Positions 26,679-36,300 of a DNA stretch of 64,000 bases are shown here, one piece after another. The stretch is from CAVSMC01 sp963728935. Its GTDB lineage: Bacteria; Pseudomonadota; Gammaproteobacteria; Burkholderiales; Casimicrobiaceae. The stretch's first letter is position 1. Every line of letters begins with the position of its first letter. Location: the NCBI GenBank assembly GCA_963728935.1, contig CAVSMC010000001.1:2356001-2420000 (forward strand), read 5' to 3'. The notes beneath the pieces were generated by a model. It was not told where the DNA came from and did no database searches. It saw only the letters and a list, made by a program, of their open reading frames with translations. A program made the position numbers and the translations under genes.

Positions 26679-28250
26679 CTAGTGCGCACCGGCCGCAGCT
26701 TCGGCCGCGGCCTGCGCGCCGCGCGCCGGCTTCGCCAGCCATACGACGCCGATCAGCGCGAGGAACAGCAGCGCCGAGACGTAGAAGACGTCGTTGGCCG
26801 ACAGCATGAACGCCTGCTGGTCGACGAGGCGGTTCATCAGAGCGTAACTCTGCTCGACGCTCATTCCATTCGCCTGCAGCGCGGCGAGCGTGTCGCGTGC
26901 GGCGGCGTCGCTGCCGCTGATGCGCTCGACGATCTGCGCGTGGTGAAGCGTGGCACGATGATCCCACAACGTCGTCGCGATCGATGTGCCGAACGATCCC
27001 GCGGTGATGCGTGCGAAGTTGAACAGGCCCGACGCCGACGGAATCCGGTCGGCCGACAGGCCGGACAAGCTCAGCGTGACCAGCGGAATGAAGAAGATCG
27101 CCACCGCCGCGCCCTGGACGATCGTCGGAATGAGCAGCGTGCGGAAATCCGCGTCGGTGTTGAACTTCGAGCGCATGTAGAGCACGAGCGCGAAGATCAG
27201 GAACGAACCGGTCGCGAAGAGCCGCGGATCGACTTTGTGCACCGTTCGTCCGACCGCCGGGGTGAGCAGGATTGCGAGTAGGCCGACGGGAGCGAGCACC
27301 ATGCCGGCCTGCGTCGCCGTGTAGCCCATGTATTGCTGCAGCCACAGCGGCAGCAGCACGACGTTGCCGAAGAACGTTCCGTACGCGAGCGCCATCGCGA
27401 GCGCGCTGATCCAGAAGTTGCGTCGCGCGAACAGACGAAGATCGACGACCGGATGCTCTTCGGTCATCTCCCAGACGATGAACAGCGCGAGTCCGACGAC
27501 CGCGGTGATCGCGAGGATCGTGATCTGCGTCGAGCCGAACCAGTCGAGGTCCTTGCCTTTGTCGAGCATGACCTGCAGCGCGCCCACCCATATGACGAGC
27601 AGACCGAGCCCGACGCCGTCGATCGGCAGCTTGCGCGTAGGCGTTTCGCGCGCGCGGTAGATCATCCATGTGACCGCCGCCGCCGCAAGGCCCACCGGCA
27701 CGTTGATGTAGAAGATCCACGGCCACGCGATGTTGTCGGTGATCCATCCGCCCAGCAGCGGGCCGACGACCGGAGCGACGAGTGTCGTCATGCCCCATAT
27801 CGCGAGCGCGCTGCCGGCCTTCGCTTTCGGATAGCTCGACAGCAACAGCGACTGCGATAGCGGAATCATCGGGCCGGCGACCGCGCCCTGAAGCACGCGA
27901 AAGACGATCAGCAAACCGAGCGACGGCGCGAGCGCGCAGAGAATCGACGCCGCGACGAACAGCAGGACGGAGGCGACGAACAGCCGCACCTGCCCGTAGC
28001 GTTGCGTGAGCCATCCGGTGAGCGGCAGCGAAATCGCGTTCGCGACGCCGAACGACGTGATCACCCACGTGCCCTGGTCGGGCGACACGCCGAGATCGCC
28101 GGCGATCGCGGGAATCGACACGTTCGCGATCGACGTGTCGAGCACGTTCATGAACGTCGCGAGCGACAGCGCGATCGTGCCGAGCGCGAGCGTCGCGCCC
28201 GTGAGCGCCGCCGGTTCGGCGCGAACGATGCCGTCGTCGCGCGCGCTCAT
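26679..28250 (-). CDS. emrB: DHA2-family MFS drug efflux pump EmrB
   Basis: A 523-aa membrane protein with 14 predicted segments, the DHA2 layout. Typical features are FMNVLDTSIANVSIPAIAGDLGVS at the first helix, TWVITSFGVANAISLPLTGWLTQRYG (motif A region), RVLQGAVAGPMIPLSQSLLL and GPLLGGWITDNIAWPWIFYINVP. EmrB pairs with the EmrA adaptor encoded 15 nt upstream and exports hydrophobic drugs or natural products. There is no outer-membrane channel gene here, so it would need a shared TolC-like partner. Transcribed after emrA from the MarR-controlled operon. The C-terminus is a short Ala-rich tail. Confidence 0.93.
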   Translation of the reverse strand: MSARDDGIVRAEPAALTGATLALGTIALSLATFMNVLDTSIANVSIPAIAGDLGVSPDQGTWVITSFGVANAISLPLTGWLTQRYGQVRLFVASVLLFVAASILCALAPSLGLLIVFRVLQGAVAGPMIPLSQSLLLSSYPKAKAGSALAIWGMTTLVAPVVGPLLGGWITDNIAWPWIFYINVPVGLAAAAVTWMIYRARETPTRKLPIDGVGLGLLVIWVGALQVMLDKGKDLDWFGSTQITILAITAVVGLALFIVWEMTEEHPVVDLRLFARRNFWISALAMALAYGTFFGNVVLLPLWLQQYMGYTATQAGMVLAPVGLLAILLTPAVGRTVHKVDPRLFATGSFLIFALVLYMRSKFNTDADFRTLLIPTIVQGAAVAIFFIPLVTLSLSGLSADRIPSASGLFNFARITAGSFGTSIATTLWDHRATLHHAQIVERISGSDAAARDTLAALQANGMSVEQSYALMNRLVDQQAFMLSANDVFYVSALLFLALIGVVWLAKPARGAQAAAEAAAGAH

Positions 28251-28265
28251 CGCTTAGCTACGGCG

Positions 28266-29522
28266 TCATCGCGCCGGCGCCGCGGCCAATCGATGCGAAG
28301 CGGCTGGCGAAGCGGGTGTTGCCGACGCGCCGTTGGCGATGTCATCGTAGGCGACGGCGGCCTTTGCGCCGCGATCGTTCGCCACGATGATCGCGCTCAC
28401 GCGCTTCGCGGCCGCGGCGTCGACGGAGTCGTACACGTCGGTCGTCGCCGTGGTCGGCGGCTGGAGCTGCGGCAAGCGGGCGCCGTCGCGCTGGTGCGTG
28501 TCGACATCCACCTGCATCGACAAGCCGACTTGCAGCGGATGCTGCGCGAGCTCGCCTGCGTCGAGCACGATACGAACCGGCACGCGCTGAACGATCTTGA
28601 TCCAGTTTCCGGTCGCGTTCTGCGGCGGCAGCAAGGCGAAAGCGGACCCGGTGCCCGCGCCGAAGCCGGCAACCGTGCCGTGATAGCGTACCTTGCCGCC
28701 GTAAAGGTCGGCGGTGAGCGTCACGGGCTGGCCGACGCGCATTGCCGCGAGCTGCGGCTCCTTGAAGTTCGCGTCGACCCAAACCTGATCGAGCGGAACG
28801 ATTGCCATCAACGGCGTGCCCGGCGCGACGCGTTGACCGAGCTGCACGGCGCGCTTGGCGACGTAGCCCGAAACAGGCGCGGGCAATTTCGTCCGCGCAA
28901 CGTCGAGATACGCGTCGTGCACCTGCGCCGCCGCCGCGAGCACGTCCGGATGATCGGCCACCGACGTACGATCGATGCGCACCTGGTTCGCGGCGAGCTC
29001 CTGCTGCGCCGCGATCAATGCCGCGTTCGCGCTCGCGAACGCATTGCGCGCGTGCTGCAGCTCTTCGGCCGACACCGCGCCCGACGCCGACAAGCGCTCG
29101 CGCCGGCGCAGGTCTTCGTTCGCACGAGCGACGTCGGCGCTGCGCATATCGACATTCGCTCTGAGCTGTCCGCTGGTCGCGAACAGGCCGCGCACGTCGC
29201 GCACCGTCCTCGCGAGCTTCGCGTCGGCCTGCTCGAGCGCGATCTTTGCGTCGGCGGGATCGAGTTGCACGAGTGTATCGCCCGCTTTGACGAACTGCGT
29301 GTCGTCGGCCGCGATGCCGACCACCGTGCCGGCGATCTGCGGCGTGATCTGCACGACGTTGCCGCTCACGTACGCATCGTCGGTCGACTGCGTGTAGCGC
29401 AGCGCGACGGCCCAGTAAGTCGCGTACGCGGTGCCGATCAGCGCGAACGCCGAGGCGACGATCGCAAGCCAGCGTTTGCGCGTGTTGCGCGGCGTCTTCT
29501 CGGTAGTCTCGCTATCACTCAT
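28266..29522 (-). CDS. emrA: EmrA membrane-fusion adaptor (HlyD family)
   Basis: About 418 aa from the ATG at 29522, which overlaps the upstream stop (ATGA). The frame is open further upstream, but the Arg-rich extension does not look like protein. The N-terminus has one anchor segment (RWLAIVASAFALIGTAYATYWAV). The first lipoyl half starts with TDDAYVSGNVVQITPQIAGTVVGI; a coiled-coil hairpin follows (VRDVRGLFATSGQLRANVDMRSADVARAN and QHARNAFASANAALIAAQQEL). The second lipoyl half and beta barrel are VSGYVAKRAVQLGQRVAPGTPLMAIVPL and VWVDANFKEPQLAAMRVGQP. It bridges EmrB to an outer-membrane channel. The C-terminal extension after VDVDTHQRDG is longer than in E. coli EmrA. Confidence 0.93.
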   Translation of the reverse strand: MSDSETTEKTPRNTRKRWLAIVASAFALIGTAYATYWAVALRYTQSTDDAYVSGNVVQITPQIAGTVVGIAADDTQFVKAGDTLVQLDPADAKIALEQADAKLARTVRDVRGLFATSGQLRANVDMRSADVARANEDLRRRERLSASGAVSAEELQHARNAFASANAALIAAQQELAANQVRIDRTSVADHPDVLAAAAQVHDAYLDVARTKLPAPVSGYVAKRAVQLGQRVAPGTPLMAIVPLDQVWVDANFKEPQLAAMRVGQPVTLTADLYGGKVRYHGTVAGFGAGTGSAFALLPPQNATGNWIKIVQRVPVRIVLDAGELAQHPLQVGLSMQVDVDTHQRDGARLPQLQPPTTATTDVYDSVDAAAAKRVSAIIVANDRGAKAAVAYDDIANGASATPASPAASHRLAAAPAR

Positions 29523-29815
29523 AGTGCGTTCGCCTTGTCGCTCGGCGCGACCGGTGCGCCCTTGCGGTCGACGCATGAGTCGGCCGGGTCGCCGTAGACG
29601 GCTTCGACCGCGCATGCCGCCACGACGAGCTCGTTCGAAGCGGCGGGCGCTTCCGACAACATCCAGCGCTCGCCGTACGCCGTCAGCACGGCGAGCGCTG
29701 TCGCAATGGCAAACGCCGCGAGACGCGCGTTGAGGCCGCGCCGCCTGCTCGCCGCACGCCGGCAACGCCAATCGGCGTAGCGCGCGGAATACGTAATGGA
29801 CAGTTGCAAGGCCAT
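29519..29815 (-). CDS. Small single-pass membrane protein in the emr operon
   Basis: A 98-aa frame just upstream of emrA, overlapping its ATG by 4 nt (ATGA), which supports real translation. It has one hydrophobic segment (LAAFAIATALAVLTAYG) after a basic N-terminus and a short outer part with two Cys (VVAACAVEAVY and DSCVDRKG). No family is recognised. Position between the MarR-type site and emrA implies that it is co-expressed with the pump, possibly as a small accessory of it. Confidence 0.5.
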   Translation of the reverse strand: MALQLSITYSARYADWRCRRAASRRRGLNARLAAFAIATALAVLTAYGERWMLSEAPAASNELVVAACAVEAVYGDPADSCVDRKGAPVAPSDKANAL

Positions 29816-29903
29816 GATCGTTGCTCGTCCCCGATGTCAGTTGCGCTTTCCCGCCGTGCCGCCCTATCGCGAACGTGGGCGAACATCGCTGCTCAAGCCA
29901 TTG

Positions 29904-29919
29904 ATGCCTAGGCAACTAT
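29904..29919 (-). promoter_or_regulatory. MarR-type operator before the efflux genes
   Basis: ATGCCTAGGCAACTAT, containing the perfect 10-bp palindrome TGCCTAGGCA. An identical 16-bp copy is found at 30414-30429 in front of marR. It lies between the marR stop and the small gene at 29815, so it likely controls a second promoter for the efflux genes. Short perfect palindromes of this shape are typical MarR boxes. The binding protein is inferred from the neighbourhood. Confidence 0.6.
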
Positions 29920-29935
29920 GTGCCCGAAAAAAAAC

Positions 29936-30400
29936 TCAGCGATTCTCCAGCAAGCGATTGAGCAAGGTTTCGAGTGTGCGCACATCGTCCTTGCTGAACC
30001 GGCGCAAGAACTGCTCCTGCACCGCCTCCTTGGCGGCCAGGAGCTGCGGATACAACGCCCGTCCGGCAGCGGTAATCTCCAAATTCATCGCGCGCCGATC
30101 GTCCGGATTCGGTACGCGACGAACCAACCCCTTCTGCTGCAAGCGGTCGATCATTCGCGTCATCGCGCCAGGGTCGTACGAAATGCTCTTGCACAGCACG
30201 GACGCCGACCCGGCCTCCTGGTTCGCCAACGACGCGAGCACGATGAGCTGCGCCGCGGAGATGTCGAATTTCGCGAGCTCTCGATCGAGCGCATCGATCA
30301 ATTCCACGCGGACGCGATTGATCAGCCGGATGATGCCGGGCTTGGCGGCAACCGGTTGCCGCTCGGCGGTGGCGACGGCAGGTGCGCGAGGCGGATTCAT
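29936..30400 (-). CDS. MarR-family transcriptional repressor
   Basis: A 154-aa regulator from the ATG at 30400 (MNPPRAP); a longer frame upstream is unlikely because it would run over the operator. The winged-helix pattern is evident: LIVLASLANQEAGSASVLCKSISYDPGAMTRMIDRLQQKGLVRRVPNPDDRRAMNLEITAAG, with the DDRR wing. It should repress itself and the emr genes through the two CCTAGG-type sites. A ligand, probably an aromatic drug or plant-derived compound, would release it. The operator lies 14 bp before the start codon. Confidence 0.9.
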   Translation of the reverse strand: MNPPRAPAVATAERQPVAAKPGIIRLINRVRVELIDALDRELAKFDISAAQLIVLASLANQEAGSASVLCKSISYDPGAMTRMIDRLQQKGLVRRVPNPDDRRAMNLEITAAGRALYPQLLAAKEAVQEQFLRRFSKDDVRTLETLLNRLLENR

Positions 30401-30413
30401 GGGTGGAGTATAT

Positions 30414-30429
30414 ATGCCTAGGCAACTAT
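30414..30429 (-). promoter_or_regulatory. MarR-type operator before marR
   Basis: Second copy of ATGCCTAGGCAACTAT, 14 bp upstream of the marR start codon. Such spacing overlaps promoter or early transcript and fits autorepression. Two identical copies flanking one regulator gene make chance unlikely. Confidence 0.65.
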
Positions 30430-30517
30430 TGTCAAGGCGAGCATTTCGGTGCGACGATGCCGCACCGATGCAAACCCTCGGCCAATCGTCGTGCGGCCGC
30501 GCGCCGACCTGCCGGCC

Positions 30518-32650
30518 ATGATGATGCGGCTGCTGTGGCCGGCATGGGTCATCGCGCGCTTGCTGGTGTCGTTCGCCGAGGCGGTCCTGAAATGCGCGGT
30601 CGCGTTCGCGCTCGCGTTCGTCGCCGTCTACCCGCTGGTCGCCATCGGGCAGGGCGAGGAAGCGATGATGGCGATGTTCAACGCCGATCCGTGGAACATC
30701 AGCTGGTTCGTCGTTGCCTGCGTGCTGTCGTACGCGTGCGTGCTGACGTTCTTCTTCCTCTATTTCCTGCTCGGCAAGTGGAACTACCGCGCGAAGCAAG
30801 GCCACCGCAGCTTCATCCGCGTCTGGCTTCCGGCCGTGTTGGCGCTGTCCGTGGGCTTGATGTATCCCGTTGCCGTCGAGCTGAGTCCCCAGCAGTCACG
30901 GCTTTGGGACGCGGGTATCGGACTCGCCAACGTCGGGTTTGTCCTGGGCTCCGTCGTCGCGGTCTGGTGGTGGACCAAACCGACGATGTCGCCGACGCTC
31001 GTCTTCCTTTTCGCCGGCACTTCGATCGTGCTGTTCGCCGCGTTCGTTTTCGCTCCGATCCTGGTGTTCTACGGCTTCGCGCTGGTCGCGCTGACGGTGT
31101 TCTGCGCGCTGGTGCGGCGCGACTTCCGCGACGGAAATCCCAATCTCGAAGCGGGCCAGCGATCGGTGTCGTTCGGCCTCGGCGTCGCGCTGCTCGTTGC
31201 AATACTCGCGCTCGTCCTGTCCAGCACCGCCGTGCCGTGGCGGATGCTGGTCGGCGCGCCGAGTCTGGTGCTGGTCGGATTCTCGTTTCTGCTCGCGATC
31301 GCTTACGCGCTCGCCGCGCTGTTGTGTCACGTATCCCCCGTGCTCGTGCGGCTCGCCTGGCTCGGTTTCGCCGCAGTGGTCATCCTGTCTCCGATCGGGC
31401 GCGAGCCGTTGCGCGTTCTGGACAGCGAGCCGTTGCCCTCACGGCGTCAACCGCCGTCGGAGCATTTCGCGGCGTGGCTGCAAACGCGCGCAGCTGCGAT
31501 CGCCGCCGACCATCCGTACCCGGTGTTCTTCGTGGCGGCGCAAGGGGGCGGCATCCGCGCCGCGTACTGGACGGCAACGCTTCTCGCCGCGCTGCAGGAG
31601 CGTTATCCGGGATTCACCGACCACGTCTACGCCATCAGCGGCGTATCGGGCGGCAGCGTCGGAGCGGCCGTGTTCGCGGCGATGCATCGCGAGCTACCGT
31701 CGCGCGGGCAAAAGGGATGCGCGCCGCTCGTCGACGGCGGCCTTCACGGCCTGCGCGAGTGCGTAGCCTACGTTTTGAGATGGGATCTGCTCGGTCCGCC
31801 GCTCGGCGCGCTGCTCTTCAACGACATTCCTTTTGGCTGGCACGAGCGCCGCCGCGCAGCCGATCTCGAGCAAAGCCTCGAGTACGCCTGGTTCGCGAGC
31901 ACCGAAGGCCGCATCTTCGAGCAGCCGCTGCAGGCACTGTGGCACGACGATCCCTTTCGCGTTCCCTCGCTCATCCTGAACACGACGTCGGCACGAGACG
32001 GACGTCGCATCGTCGTTTCCAATCTGCTGGCACGGGGCGAGCTGACGGTCGAGCCGGACGTCGAAGCCCAACTCGGACAAAACGTTCGCTTGAGCACGGC
32101 TGCCTTCCTGAGCGCGCGATTTCCGCTGGTGAGCCCCGAGGCGACGTTCACGGTGACCGAAGCGGGAAAACAACGCCTGGTACGGCTGGTGGACGGCGGT
32201 TATTTCAACAACGCGGGCACCGCGTCGATTGCGAGCCTTCTTCGCGTCGTATTGCCCAAGACCGGCGCCAACATCCGGCCGATCGTCCTGGTGCTCGCAA
32301 GCGACGTCGACGCGCCCGACTCGAAGCCCGGCCCGTTCGACGCATCGCTCGCGGACGCGATCCTCGAGCCCGTCGCTGTGCTCGCGCAGACCGGCGCCGC
32401 ACACGAGGCGACCTACCTTCGGGAGATCCGCGAGCTCACGCGCCGCGACGACGCGCTGTTCCAATTGCGGCCGCCGCTCGGCTCGAAAAGAGTCGCGCTC
32501 GGATGGCTGCTGTCGGACGCGACACGCTGTGAAATGGATCGGATGGTGAACGACGTCGTCAACGAGTCGGACGCGTCGAAAGCGATTGCACAAGCGTTAC
32601 GTGCGGTCGATCGGCCCGAGCTTACGTGGCGCTCATGCGGCGCCAAGTGA
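30518..32650 (+). CDS. Membrane-anchored patatin-like phospholipase
   Basis: About 710 aa from the ATG at 30518 (MMMRLLWPAW). Residues 1-320 contain around eight hydrophobic segments, e.g. FALAFVAVYPLVAI and VLSYACVLTFFFLYFLLG. The second half is a patatin domain: oxyanion loop QGGGIRAAYW, GxSxG as GVSGGS with nucleophile S377, and DGGYFNN with the dyad Asp D559. It should hydrolyse membrane phospholipids at the inner membrane. It is convergent with the WD40/PASTA protein of the conflict island, with one small gene between. Patatins are common effectors in conflict systems, so it may belong to the island, but it could also be a separate lipase. Confidence 0.8.
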   Translation: MMMRLLWPAWVIARLLVSFAEAVLKCAVAFALAFVAVYPLVAIGQGEEAMMAMFNADPWNISWFVVACVLSYACVLTFFFLYFLLGKWNYRAKQGHRSFIRVWLPAVLALSVGLMYPVAVELSPQQSRLWDAGIGLANVGFVLGSVVAVWWWTKPTMSPTLVFLFAGTSIVLFAAFVFAPILVFYGFALVALTVFCALVRRDFRDGNPNLEAGQRSVSFGLGVALLVAILALVLSSTAVPWRMLVGAPSLVLVGFSFLLAIAYALAALLCHVSPVLVRLAWLGFAAVVILSPIGREPLRVLDSEPLPSRRQPPSEHFAAWLQTRAAAIAADHPYPVFFVAAQGGGIRAAYWTATLLAALQERYPGFTDHVYAISGVSGGSVGAAVFAAMHRELPSRGQKGCAPLVDGGLHGLRECVAYVLRWDLLGPPLGALLFNDIPFGWHERRRAADLEQSLEYAWFASTEGRIFEQPLQALWHDDPFRVPSLILNTTSARDGRRIVVSNLLARGELTVEPDVEAQLGQNVRLSTAAFLSARFPLVSPEATFTVTEAGKQRLVRLVDGGYFNNAGTASIASLLRVVLPKTGANIRPIVLVLASDVDAPDSKPGPFDASLADAILEPVAVLAQTGAAHEATYLREIRELTRRDDALFQLRPPLGSKRVALGWLLSDATRCEMDRMVNDVVNESDASKAIAQALRAVDRPELTWRSCGAK

Positions 32651-32731
32651 TGCGTCGCCCGCAGGGGGTTGAAGCGGGCGGCCGGCACCCGCATGTAGCG
32701 GGCGCGGTTCAAGTCGCTGAAGGAGAGCGTC

Positions 32732-33319
32732 ATGGGATTATTCGATCGTCTTCGCGGCACCGGCGTGCAACGACCAGCTTCGCAATCGGCGGTATCGTCC
32801 GCCGATGATGTCGCCATCGCGCGCTACCGTTATCTGTTGCGCACGGCGCCGCCCGAAACCATCGAGCAGGCGCACGCCGAGGCGTTCGCGCAGTTGACGC
32901 CCGAGCAACGGCGCCAGGTTCTGCAGGAGCTTTGCAACGAATTGCCCGAAGTCGAGCGTGCGGCCGCCGCGCGCGCCGGTGACAGTCCCGAGCAGCTCGC
33001 ACGCATCGCGACGCGCGCGGAAGTTCGGCAACCGGGCGCGCTGGAGCGTACGTTCGGCGGATTGGGTGCGGCGCCGGGAACACCCGGGTTCGGCAGCTTT
33101 TTCGCGAGCAGCCTGCTCGGCAGCGTCGCCGGTACGGTGCTCGGCAGCATGATCGCGCAACATTTCTTCAACGCGCATCCCGACGGCGGGAATTCCTTCG
33201 GCGATTTGCCCGATCACTCGCCGACGCAGACGTTCGACGACGGCGGCGACATCAGCTCCGGCTTCGACGGCGGCGACATCAGCTCCGGCTTCGACGGCGG
33301 CGACACGTTCGAAATCTGA
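32732..33319 (+). CDS. Small protein with Gly-rich helix and C-terminal acidic repeats
   Basis: A 195-aa protein. The N-terminal half is helical and charged (YRYLLRTAPPETIEQAHAEAF, LTPEQRRQVLQELCNELPEVE). Then comes a small-residue segment (FFASSLLGSVAGTVLGSMIAQHFF) that could insert in a membrane or pack as a glycine zipper. The C-terminus repeats GGDISSGFD from a tandem 27-bp DNA unit at 33241-33304. I recognise no function. A GGAGAG ribosome site stands before the ATG at 32732. It follows the patatin gene by 81 nt and may be co-transcribed. Confidence 0.55.
   Translation: MGLFDRLRGTGVQRPASQSAVSSADDVAIARYRYLLRTAPPETIEQAHAEAFAQLTPEQRRQVLQELCNELPEVERAAAARAGDSPEQLARIATRAEVRQPGALERTFGGLGAAPGTPGFGSFFASSLLGSVAGTVLGSMIAQHFFNAHPDGGNSFGDLPDHSPTQTFDDGGDISSGFDGGDISSGFDGGDTFEI
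33241..33304 (+). repeat. Tandem 27-bp coding repeat
   Basis: Two exact copies of a 27-bp unit starting CGGCGGCGACATCAG, followed by a partial third copy that breaks after GGCGGCGACA. It codes for the acidic GGDISSGFD repeats at the end of the small protein. The copy number is likely to vary between strains through slippage. Confidence 0.8.
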
Positions 33320-33334
33320 ACGGCGACGGCGCGT

Positions 33335-36300
33335 TCACTTCATCAACACCGGCGGCTGCGGGCTGCCAAGACAGCGGGCGCGCGCCTCTTTCTCGTCGGT
33401 CGAAAACTCGCCGCCTCGCTTGCGACACTCGTCCGCGGTGCTGCGGACCGGTTGGGCGGCGAGCTCGGGCAGCGCGTTTTGCTGCGCGGTGACGCCGCGC
33501 CGGATGCAACACCAGCCTTGCGACTGCACGATCTGCGCCTGGTCGGGAACGTTCCTTTGCACGACGTCGGCGGGCGCGTTCGGCGCCGTTTGCGTCACCG
33601 GCGCCGTGCCCGCTGCCTTTGCCACATACAGCGTCACCGACGACCTCGGCGACACTTCGACACCTGCTCGCGGCTGCTGGCTGATGACAGTGCCCGCCGG
33701 CTCATTCGAATCGGCCGACTGAACCGACGCGACCGACAGGCCGACTTGCGCAAGCATCTTCTGCGCGCCGTCGATCGGCGCACCGACGACGTTCGGGACG
33801 CGCGCGAGGCTGCCGTCGGAAACGACGACGCTGACCGACGAACCCGGCAATACCAGGCTGCCGCCGGCCGGGTTCTGCGCGATGATCGTGTCCTTCGGCG
33901 CCGACGACGCGCGCGTTTGCGGTTGCGCGAGCTGAAGCTTCTGCCGCTCGAGCTGGATGAGCGCCGTTCGAACCGGGCGACCGACGAGCGACGGTAGCGT
34001 GACGCGGCGAGCGGGCGCTTGTGATTGTTGCTCGACCGTTCCCAAGGTCGTCGTGCTCGCCTGTTGCGCGTTTGGATCGCCAGCCGTCGGTGCGGGCCGC
34101 CGCGCCGCCATCGGCCACAGATCGACTTCACTCGTCGTGGCGGCGACGAACAAATCGCCCGTGGGACTGAACGCCGCGGCGCGCGCGCCGCCTTCGATCA
34201 CGTCGGGCGGGCCCCGCGACTGTTGCCGCGTGAGCAAGTCCACGAACTCGATGGTGCCGTCACTCGTGCCGACGGCGACGAAGTAGCCATCGGCGCTGAT
34301 CGCAATGCTTGTGATATCGCCGGACCGCGCCAGGGAAATGTCTCGGGTCCACGCAATCGGAGCGTTCGATAGCGTGCCCGTCGCGATGTCCCATATCACC
34401 GCACCGTTTGGTCCACCGCAAGCGAGGTAACGGTCATCCGGACTGAAAGCCGGTGCGGCAATCGTGTTGCACGACAATTCGTCGAACGTGCTTGCCTGCT
34501 CCGCGCCGCCGATGCCTGACAAGCGCAGCGTGCCATTCGTGTCCAGCAGCGCGTAGCGTCTGGCGGCATGGTCGAGTGTGATTGCCTTCACGACATTTGC
34601 GCTCACCGGCAGCGGCAGCACCGTCAGCACTTGCGATCGCTTCGGATCGATCTGCGCGAGCGCGTCGGCGCTCGCCGTCCACAAACGCCCATCGGCGTCG
34701 TAGCTCATCGACAGGATTCGCGTCGACGCCGCTTTCGCGCGCACGCCCAACGCCCTACGATTGGTGACGTCGATCAGATCGACGCCGCCGTCGTCGTAGC
34801 CGACCGCGAGCGTCGCGCCGTCACGGCTGAACACGGCTGCCGTTGCGACCGCGCCGACGCGCGGTCGAAGCGATGACGCGCGATCGGCGGTCCGAACCCA
34901 CGCGAGACCGCCGTCGGCCGCGCTCGCGACCAGCGATTTGCCGTCAGGGCTGAACGCGACGAACGACGACGTCGAAGGCGCCGGCACGCGCGCAGCCGGA
35001 AGCACGGCCGCCAGCACGGCAAACGCGGCCACGCCGACGCCGGCGCTCATCAGCGCGTTGGCCGCGGTCGGATGCAGCGCCATCAAACCGCCGACGCGCT
35101 CGATCAGTGCACGCGCGACACGGCGCGCACGGTCGGCCGCGTGCGTGGCTCGCGCCGGCAACGACACGTCGTCCGGCATGGCCGCGCCAGCGCTCGTTCC
35201 CGTCGGTGCGCGCGTCGCTTCGGGCAGCGCACCGGCGTCGCGACGAAACAGTCTTCGAAACGCGTCGCGCACTTCCAACGTCAGTGTGTCGCGCGAAACA
35301 CCGGCGATGAAGCCGAGAAAGATGCGGTCCCGCAGCGGGCTCGCTGGCGGCGCGGCGCGCAACAGATCGATCGGACCGATCCATCGGCTGATCGCGATCG
35401 GCGGGCCGCGCGACGGTCGCGCGGCTTGCACGACACCTGCTTTCACCGCTTCGGGTGACGCAGCCAGCACGAGCTGCTCGAGCAACGATTCGAGTGTCGC
35501 GCGGACCGACGCCCGCTGCGCCGGCGACAATTGCGCGATCAGGACCTGTCGCAACCAGTCGGGCATGAACCCGCGCCGCAGCCAGGGCAGTCGCGCGAGG
35601 GCGGGCAATAGATCCATCGACTGCGCGCGGGCGCCGTCGCGACCCGGCGGCACGCCAACGGCCGGGGCAAGCGCCAGCGTCAACGGCCACGATATCTGCG
35701 GATAGACCGCACACGCGCACAGCCACGCGAAGCCGTCGGGACCGAGACTGCCGCGCACCTGACGGATCAGCGTGTCGGCGATCGCATCGGGCGGGGCGTT
35801 GCGGTCGAGATAGCGTCGCGGCTCGTCGGCGACCGCCCGCGGATACGCGCGCGCGTACGGCGCCGGGAAAAGCCGTTCGATCCGCCAGTCGCCGGCAATC
35901 TCGGCGTACGTCCGCAGACCTTCGACGCCTGCGGGAAGCACGACAAAACCGTCGGCTGCGAGCTGCCACTCGCGGTTGCCCCATCGAAACGGCATCTCGG
36001 GCGTGAAAACGACGCGGCGCGGCAACGGATGGAGCGCACCGACCCATGGCTCGAGCGCGTCGCGCAGGCCGTCGAAAAAGACGCCGCTCTCGCAGAACAT
36101 CATCAGCGTGGCGCGGTGATGATGCGCGACGAGCTCGGTCAGACGATGCGCGCGCCGCTTGTCGTCGTCGCCGAAGCACATCCGAGGGTCGTCGCGGAAC
36201 GTGTAGCGTTCGATCGCCACGCCGCTGTCGCTCAACCGCTCGATCCATTGGTCGACCCAATCGGCCCAGTGGTCGTCGATCCCGTGGCGATCGACGAGCA

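Noticed and set aside
26404..28068. 554-codon minus-strand frame overlapping emrB
   Set aside because: Arg-rich shadow of the EmrB reading frame, which has full DHA2 motifs.
30382..32532. 716-codon frame overlapping the patatin gene in another phase
   Set aside because: Product is almost purely Arg/Ala/Gly, while the overlapping frame has the GxSxG and DGG motifs of patatin.
33241..33304. Tandem repeats as a CRISPR-like array
   Set aside because: The 27-bp units are adjacent without spacers and are in frame inside a gene.
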